Position numbers and translations under genes: made by a program
Shown here: positions 7,486 to 10,667 of the stretch, one piece after another
Numbering within the stretch: the first letter of the stretch is position 1
Layout: the number at the start of each line of letters is the position of its first letter
The notes under the pieces: model-generated
Seen by the model: the letters and a program-made list of their open reading frames with translations, nothing else
The model's database searches: none
What the model was told of the DNA's origin: nothing
DNA from: Patescibacteria group bacterium
Lineage (GTDB): Bacteria; Patescibacteriota; Minisyncoccia; Phycocordibacterales; UBA6065
Direction of reading: 5' to 3'
Assembly (NCBI GenBank): GCA_028866595.1
Contig: JAGWHV010000028.1
Location: forward strand, 1-10,667
Length of the DNA stretch: 10,667 bases

Positions 7486-8058
7486 TCAGTTGCATAAGCC
7501 GCCGCTATCGAGACTCGCCGATATCTGACCGGTCGACGCCACGGTCACGAGCCTCTTCATGCCTTGCGGCGAAGCGATGCATATATCCGCCTCGCCGTGA
7601 TAAGCGCCGACGATGCCCCCGACCGTTATATAGGCATCGGGGTCAGGACGGATAAATGATATGTCAGCGACCGTCGCCGAGCACGAGCCGTCCACGCAGA
7701 TCTTCGAGACTTTGTTGCCGCGAGATATGGTAAATGTCTGGAGCTGGGCATCTGCCGGCGACCATACATGATCGGCGGCATCATCTTCGAAGAGCGTATA
7801 GTGGGTCGGCGTCGTCAGATCGAAATGGACGCCGTAGCCGGCGTTGAAATTGCTCGCGGCGTCTTGCCTCACCGATATGCCGTACGACTGGGCCTCGCGA
7901 ATGGAAAGGCCGATCTCGTAAGCGAGGTTGGTAAGGAGGACGCTTCCGTTGAACTGTGAATTATTAAAGACTGCCACGGTCGTGATGATAGTGAAAATGG
8001 AGATCGAGACGAGGAGCTCGATGAGCGTGAATCCTTGCTGGGAAGGCTGACCATTCAT
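7486..8058 (-). CDS. FimT/GspH-like minor pilin (190 aa)
   Basis: The leader MNGQPSQQG is followed by FTLIELLVSISIFTIITTVAVF, with cleavage at G9/F10 and Glu14 at +5. The following LAYEIGLSIREAQSYGISVRQ is typical of FimT/GspH proteins. The C-terminal part has two Cys near ICVDGSC and further Cys at DICIA and GGLCN. ATG at 8056-8058 is used because the longer frame upstream is only a shadow of the peptidase gene. A GGGAG lies one base upstream of the ATG, and a TATAAT at 8066-8071 is 7 nt away. The gene may thus be transcribed on its own as a leaderless mRNA as well as from upstream genes. In some bacteria FimT binds DNA during uptake, but nothing here shows that. Confidence 0.82.
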   Translation of the reverse strand: MNGQPSQQGFTLIELLVSISIFTIITTVAVFNNSQFNGSVLLTNLAYEIGLSIREAQSYGISVRQDAASNFNAGYGVHFDLTTPTHYTLFEDDAADHVWSPADAQLQTFTISRGNKVSKICVDGSCSATVADISFIRPDPDAYITVGGIVGAYHGEADICIASPQGMKRLVTVASTGQISASLDSGGLCN

Positions 8059-8065
8059 GCTCCCT

Positions 8066-8071
8066 ATTATA
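8066..8071 (-). promoter_or_regulatory. Internal -10 box (TATAAT) before the FimT-like gene
   Basis: A consensus TATAAT overlaps the stop codon of the peptidase gene and lies 7 nt (AGGGAGC) before the FimT-like ATG. No good -35 hexamer is present. It could be an internal promoter of the cluster giving a leaderless mRNA. Confidence 0.4.
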
Positions 8072-8867
8072 CAGCCAAATAAGACAGTATCGCCTGGATA
8101 TCGACATGCCAGATAAAGACGATGAGAAAACCGATGATGAGGAATGGCCCGAACGGGATCTCGCTTTTCATGCCGAGGCGACGAGAGGCCGACGAACGGC
8201 CGCCGGCGAGCTTTTGGACGCCGATGACGGCGAGCGATATGATCGCCCCTATCCAGAACGAGAAGAGGAGCGCCGCTACGCCCTCTGACAGGCCGAGCGC
8301 CCAGCCGATAGAGAGGGCCAGCTTGCCGTCGCCGAGGCCCATCCAGGTGCCTTTTGAAAAATACCAAAAGGCCCAGAAGAACAGAAAAAGCGCCGGCCCG
8401 GCGATGACGCGGTATGGGTCTATCGAGCCCGTCGCGAGCCACGTCGCGCCAATGAGGCCGAGAGATATGAATGCGGCCAGATATGAAAAAAAGTCAGGAA
8501 TGATTTTGTGCCGAGCATCGTAGGTGACGATGATGATATACACGCAGAGAAGAGCGGCAGTGAGAACGAAACCGACAAGAGAGGTGGCGGCATAGTAAGC
8601 GACGACGAATGCCGCGCCGGTTGCCGCTTCGACGAGAGGATACTGCCAGGATATCTTCGTCCGACAGCCCCGGCACCTGCCGCTTTGGACCAGAAAACTG
8701 AAAAGCGGCACGAGCTCGTACCAGGCGAGCTCTTTGCCACAGGAAAAGCACATCGACCGTCCACGGGCGGCGCTCATGCCCGTCCCCCACCGCAAGATGA
8801 CGACATTAAGAAAACTGCCGACGATGAGACCGAGCAAGAAGATGACCAGAATCACAAAAGCGCTCAT
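8067..8867 (-). CDS. pilD: Prepilin peptidase/N-methyltransferase (PilD/GspO)
   Basis: PilD is the inner-membrane aspartyl protease that removes prepilin leaders and usually methylates the new N-terminus. At 266 aa it carries both domains. The cytosolic zinc-binding loop has Cys40, Cys43, Cys65 and Cys68. The catalytic aspartates are Asp117 (TYDARHKIIPD) and Asp180 in GLGDGK, the GxGD signature. About seven to eight hydrophobic helices are visible. The ATG overlaps the stop of the upstream pilin (ATGA, 8864-8867), so the peptidase is translationally coupled to one of its own substrates. All seven prepilin-like proteins in the window are expected substrates. The symbol gspO would serve equally well. 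Confidence 0.96.
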   Translation of the reverse strand: MSAFVILVIFLLGLIVGSFLNVVILRWGTGMSAARGRSMCFSCGKELAWYELVPLFSFLVQSGRCRGCRTKISWQYPLVEAATGAAFVVAYYAATSLVGFVLTAALLCVYIIIVTYDARHKIIPDFFSYLAAFISLGLIGATWLATGSIDPYRVIAGPALFLFFWAFWYFSKGTWMGLGDGKLALSIGWALGLSEGVAALLFSFWIGAIISLAVIGVQKLAGGRSSASRRLGMKSEIPFGPFLIIGFLIVFIWHVDIQAILSYLAV

Positions 8868-9280
8868 TGCGGAGGTTGGGCTTTATAATTCGCGGTCGAA
8901 CCGGAGAGAGCGCTCGTGCAGCTCGCCGAGTCGCTCGGGATCGCATCCTCGAGCGTCACGCCGAGGCAATACGTCGTCCCCGGCGAGCTCGAGACGTATT
9001 CGTAATTCCCGTTCGTGAGCGGGTCCGTAGGCAAGCTCGGTATGTATTTCTGGCTAGTGAGTACAGTGAGAGCGCTCGCATCGTTGCCTATCGGATAGGC
9101 GCGATTGACGTCATAGTAAAGAGCCAGGCCAAGCTGAATCTCCTTCATATCGCCGATGCGCCGAGTATCGCGAGCCTTGGCTCGAGAAAGAGTCGTCGAC
9201 GCGATTATGACCGCCGTGAGAATGCCGATGATGGCGAGCACGATGAGCATCTCAACGAGGGTGAAGCCTTTTGTATTCAT
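8864..9280 (-). CDS. GspG/PulG-like type IV pilin (138 aa)
   Basis: The leader MNTKG precedes FTLVEMLIVLAIIGILTAVII, with cleavage at G5/F6 and Glu10 at +5. RAKARDTRRIGDMKEIQLGLALYY is the typical helical continuation of GspG-like major pseudopilins and CPR pilins. It is followed by DVNRAYP and LPTDPLTNGNYEYVS, which resembles the GspG region that in other systems includes a Ca-binding loop. Cys105 and Cys121 could form the D-region disulfide. ATG at 9278-9280 is taken because the frame upstream of it is antisense-like shadow of the neighbouring pilin. It lies 20 nt after that pilin's stop, and no ribosome binding site is obvious. Confidence 0.88.
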   Translation of the reverse strand: MNTKGFTLVEMLIVLAIIGILTAVIIASTTLSRAKARDTRRIGDMKEIQLGLALYYDVNRAYPIGNDASALTVLTSQKYIPSLPTDPLTNGNYEYVSSSPGTTYCLGVTLEDAIPSDSASCTSALSGSTANYKAQPPQ

Positions 9281-9300
9281 AATGCGAGATCGTCCGGCCT

Positions 9301-9744
9301 TTATTGACACATGCCCTGGGCGCCGCCGGACGTCTGGGCGACCCCTGCTTTGAACCAGCCCTGGCTGTTGTCGACGCACCAGGTCGGGCCGCTCTTGAGA
9401 GCGACGGACACGGCCCATTTGCTGCCCGTCGAATCGGTCGCGCAATTCATTATGGCACCGGTCGCGGCGTTCGAAAGGACGTTGGCCCGTATCTGCGCGA
9501 ACTGCGGATCGGCGAATACCCCTGCCGTGCAATTGGCTACGCTCGCGCCGAGATTAGTATTGGTGTCGAGATACGTCTGGGCTTGGGTGAGCATCTGCTT
9601 CATGCCGGCTTTGACGGCGCTGTCGCCTCCCTTAGTCCGAGCAACGTTAAGAGACACCATGACGACTGCCGATAACAGAGCGATGATGGCGATCACCACG
9701 AGGAGTTCTATGAGAGTGAAGCCTTTTTGGAGGGAGATTTTCAT
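9301..9744 (-). CDS. Type IV major-pilin-like protein, copy 2 (147 aa)
   Basis: The leader MKISLQKG precedes FTLIELLVVIAIIALLSAVVM, with cleavage at G8/F9 and Glu13 at +5. SLNVARTKGGDSAVK is followed by a variable middle and the C-terminal block KWAVSVALKSG...WCVDN. Four cysteines (72, 101, 123, 146) match in number and order those of the pilin at 9850-10305, with which it shares SLN-AR-KG-D-A-K and WAVS--LKS----WCVDN, so the two are paralogues. A TATAAT at 9751-9756 lies 6 nt before the ATG. It follows the strong terminator at 9787-9820, so this gene begins the main polycistron down to ligA. Confidence 0.9.
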   Translation of the reverse strand: MKISLQKGFTLIELLVVIAIIALLSAVVMVSLNVARTKGGDSAVKAGMKQMLTQAQTYLDTNTNLGASVANCTAGVFADPQFAQIRANVLSNAATGAIMNCATDSTGSKWAVSVALKSGPTWCVDNSQGWFKAGVAQTSGGAQGMCQ

Positions 9745-9750
9745 GTAGCC

Positions 9751-9756
9751 ATTATA
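9751..9756 (-). promoter_or_regulatory. -10 box (TATAAT) of the main pilin transcript
   Basis: A consensus TATAAT lies after the terminator at 9787-9820 and exactly 6 nt (GGCTAC) before the ATG at 9744, so the predicted start is at the start codon. The -35 region is poor (TTCCAT at 17-nt spacing). Confidence 0.55.
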
Positions 9757-9786
9757 CCGGGGCTATACGATAGATGGAAGTGGAAG

Positions 9787-9820
9787 ATAAAGCCGCCGGC
9801 CCTAGGGCCGGCGGCTTTAT
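9787..9820. terminator. Perfect 34-nt palindromic terminator after the first pilin
   Basis: ATAAAGCCGCCGGCCCT and its exact complement form a GC-rich stem with short A/T ends, 30 nt downstream of the stop at 9850. It separates the pilin at 9850-10305 from the rest of the cluster. This is a common way to make the major pilin more abundant than the minor proteins. Confidence 0.85.
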
Positions 9821-9849
9821 TCTCAGAAAACACTAACAGAGAAACAGGA

Positions 9850-10305
9850 CTACGAGCACTGCGAGACGCCCGAGCCGAGTTGAGCGGCCTCCAGCTTGGA
9901 AGCGCCGGTATTGTCGACGCACCAGTACTGCGAAGTATTCGACTTGAGCTGAGCGGATACCGCCCACGACGTCTGAGTCGACGCAGGATTCTCGTTGCAA
10001 ACGACGGCGGCAGAGTTGCCCTGGACGCCCTTGATCATGTTTGTGACGGTGATGTCGCCGGCGAAGAGCGATCCCGCCTGGGTACAAGAAGTGACCGCAG
10101 TTGAGGACGTGCCATAGTTACCGCCCCACGAGTCATAATCGATCTCGGCCTGCGGGCGGATGTCCGCGAGCTGGGACTTGATGGCCGCATCGGAGCCCTT
10201 GCTGCGCGCCGTGTTGAGCGAAGCGAGCACGACGGACGAGAGGATGCCGATGATGGCGATCACGACGAGGAGTTCGATGAGGGTGAAGCCCTTGGTCTTT
10301 TTCAT
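9850..10305 (-). CDS. Type IV major-pilin-like protein, copy 1 (151 aa)
   Basis: The leader MKKTKG precedes FTLIELLVVIAIIGILSSVVL, with cleavage at G6/F7 and Glu11 at +5, the canonical type IVa N-terminus. SLNTARSKGSDAAIKSQLADIRPQAEIDYDSWGGNYG follows in the helix and alpha-beta loop region. The C-terminal D-region carries SWAVSAQLKS and YWCVDN, with four cysteines at 74, 103, 129 and 150. It is probably the main fibre subunit, because it stands first and is insulated by its own strong terminator; that is inference. No ribosome site is clear near the ATG, and AAGAAGG lies about 18 nt upstream. A structured leader of about 165 nt appears to precede it. Confidence 0.9.
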   Translation of the reverse strand: MKKTKGFTLIELLVVIAIIGILSSVVLASLNTARSKGSDAAIKSQLADIRPQAEIDYDSWGGNYGTSSTAVTSCTQAGSLFAGDITVTNMIKGVQGNSAAVVCNENPASTQTSWAVSAQLKSNTSQYWCVDNTGASKLEAAQLGSGVSQCS

Positions 10306-10471
10306 TTTCTAAAGTGATCTAACCTTCTTAATAATCAAACCGACGATGCCGTCCCGGGCGAGTTAGCCAGTTCCCGTTCCGCTCAAAGGCTCAAAAGCAG
10401 CGCTTCACATATAGTCCGCCGCTCAAGCTCTTGGGCGGGCCGGGAATCCAGCCAATACTCGCGTAATCGGC
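10306..10471 (-). promoter_or_regulatory. Structured non-coding leader of the first pilin gene
   Basis: The GC-rich sequence between the -10 box at 10478-10483 and the pilin ATG has no convincing reading frame and several inverted repeats. GGGCCG (10468-10473) pairs with CGGCCC (10437-10442) and encloses a TAC-GCGA-GTA hairpin with a GNRA loop. CCGCC (10416-10420) pairs with GGCGG (10434-10438), overlapping the previous stem by two bases. CGCT/AGCG (10380-10402), CGGG/CCCG (10355-10376) and GACG-ATGC-CGTC (10342-10353) follow. I could not match it to a known riboswitch, tmRNA, SRP RNA or 6S RNA. It may be a regulatory leader or an independent RNA. Confidence 0.35.
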
Positions 10472-10477
10472 CCCTAT

Positions 10478-10483
10478 ATTATA
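10478..10483 (-). promoter_or_regulatory. -10 box (TATAAT) upstream of the first pilin
   Basis: A consensus TATAAT on the minus strand with no recognisable -35. The predicted start near 10471 would give the pilin mRNA an unusually long leader of about 165 nt, in contrast to the leaderless pattern elsewhere in the window. Confidence 0.45.
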
Positions 10484-10512
10484 GCGAGCTTAGAGACGGA
10501 CCGCCTAGCGAA

Positions 10513-10544
10513 GGTGGGGATAATGAATTTCTCACTCCCCCACC
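10513..10544. repeat. Hairpin around the stop codon of the edge gene
   Basis: GGTGGGG (10513-10519) pairs with CCCCACC (10538-10544) around an 18-nt loop that contains the stop codon of the peptidoglycan-binding gene. No T-tract follows, so it is at best an atypical terminator or an mRNA 3'-end stabiliser. Confidence 0.3.
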
Positions 10545-10667
10545 ACCCCCCTCGTGAGAGGGCCGAAGTACCCTGTCGAAGGAAGGCCGACGGATGCTTG
10601 GTATGCCTTGAGGGCTTTCTCGGTAGCAGGGCCGAAATACGAGGTTTCGTGGCCAGGAGAGCCTGGT
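10532..10667 (-). CDS. C-terminal fragment of a peptidoglycan-binding-domain protein
   Basis: The minus-strand frame entering from the right edge encodes 44 residues and ends with TGA at 10532-10534. TSYFGPATEKALKAYQASVG followed by LPSTGYFGPLTR is the helix-turn pattern of a PG_binding_1 domain, which binds cell-wall peptidoglycan. The second GYFGPLTR lies 5 residues before the end of the protein (GVVGE). CPR surface and secreted proteins often end with this domain, so the missing N-terminal part may hold a signal peptide, hydrolase or adhesive domain; nothing of it is visible. No clear terminator separates it from the pilin cluster. Confidence 0.85.
   Translation of the reverse strand, partial: PGSPGHETSYFGPATEKALKAYQASVGLPSTGYFGPLTRGVVGE

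Noticed and set aside
7486..8442. 128-residue N-terminal extension of the FimT-like protein
   Set aside because: The extension overlaps the peptidase gene in another frame and would bury the prepilin leader; the ATG at 8058 fits a class III signal peptide.
8864..9532. 84-residue N-terminal extension of the GspG-like pilin
   Set aside because: It overlaps the neighbouring pilin gene in another frame and is Arg-rich. The leader MNTKG/FTLVE starts at 9280.
10306..10474. Leader as tmRNA, SRP RNA, 6S RNA or a known riboswitch
   Set aside because: I compared remembered consensus cores (tmRNA GGGGCTGATTCTGGATTCG start, SRP GGAAGGAAGCAGCC, c-di-GMP and ZTP cores) and none is present, so no family name is given.

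Overview
The window looks like a Patescibacteria/CPR genome, most likely of the Parcubacteria type; this is inference from gene content and protein style, with no marker gene to place it. It is moderately GC-rich and uses TGA as a stop, so standard code 11 fits. Genes are packed with 1-20 nt gaps or ATGA overlaps, and Shine-Dalgarno sequences are mostly absent or poorly spaced. Several first genes carry a sigma70-type -10 box only 6-9 nt upstream of the ATG, which predicts leaderless mRNAs.

Layout from left to right. (1) 1-135: no confident gene; possibly the 5' end of a minus-strand gene leaving the window, plus a GC-rich hairpin. (2) 169-438 (-): a small GhoS/DUF2622-like protein, with a perfect palindromic terminator downstream (136-161) and another upstream (483-520). 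The 521-696 stretch may encode a small RNA or an attenuated leader. (3) 790-861 (-): initiator tRNA-fMet with its own strong promoter (940-968) and terminator (697-724). (4) 974-3325 (-): gatC-gatA, two subunits of the tRNA-dependent amidotransferase, followed by a membrane-anchored protein with a HEPN-type RNxxxH motif. (5) 3374-3721 (+): a diacylglycerol/undecaprenol kinase divergent from gatC, the only plus-strand gene. (6) 3763-5814 (-): ligA, the NAD-dependent DNA ligase, last gene of the pilus cluster. (7) 5827-10305 (-): a type IV pilus/pseudopilus cluster. In transcription order it holds a major-pilin-like gene (10305), a strong terminator, a paralogous pilin (9744), a GspG-like pilin (9280), prepilin peptidase PilD (8867), and FimT/GspH-, PilW/GspJ-, PilV/GspI- and PilX/GspK-like minor pilins. 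(8) 10306-10531: a structured, non-coding leader with its own -10 box. (9) 10532-10667 (-): the C-terminal end of a peptidoglycan-binding-domain protein cut by the window edge.

Functionally the window joins a cell-surface module with housekeeping genes. In the surface module, PilD would process seven prepilin-like proteins for a pilus that in CPR may serve host contact or DNA uptake; no assembly ATPase or platform protein is in view. The housekeeping genes cover tRNA amidation, initiator tRNA, DNA ligation and lipid-carrier recycling. I see no CRISPR array, insertion sequence, integrase or phage gene. The less ordinary points are the leaderless-promoter pattern, the HEPN-motif protein between gatCA and the initiator tRNA, the degenerate zinc finger of LigA, the altered anticodon stem of the initiator tRNA, and two candidate structured RNAs.
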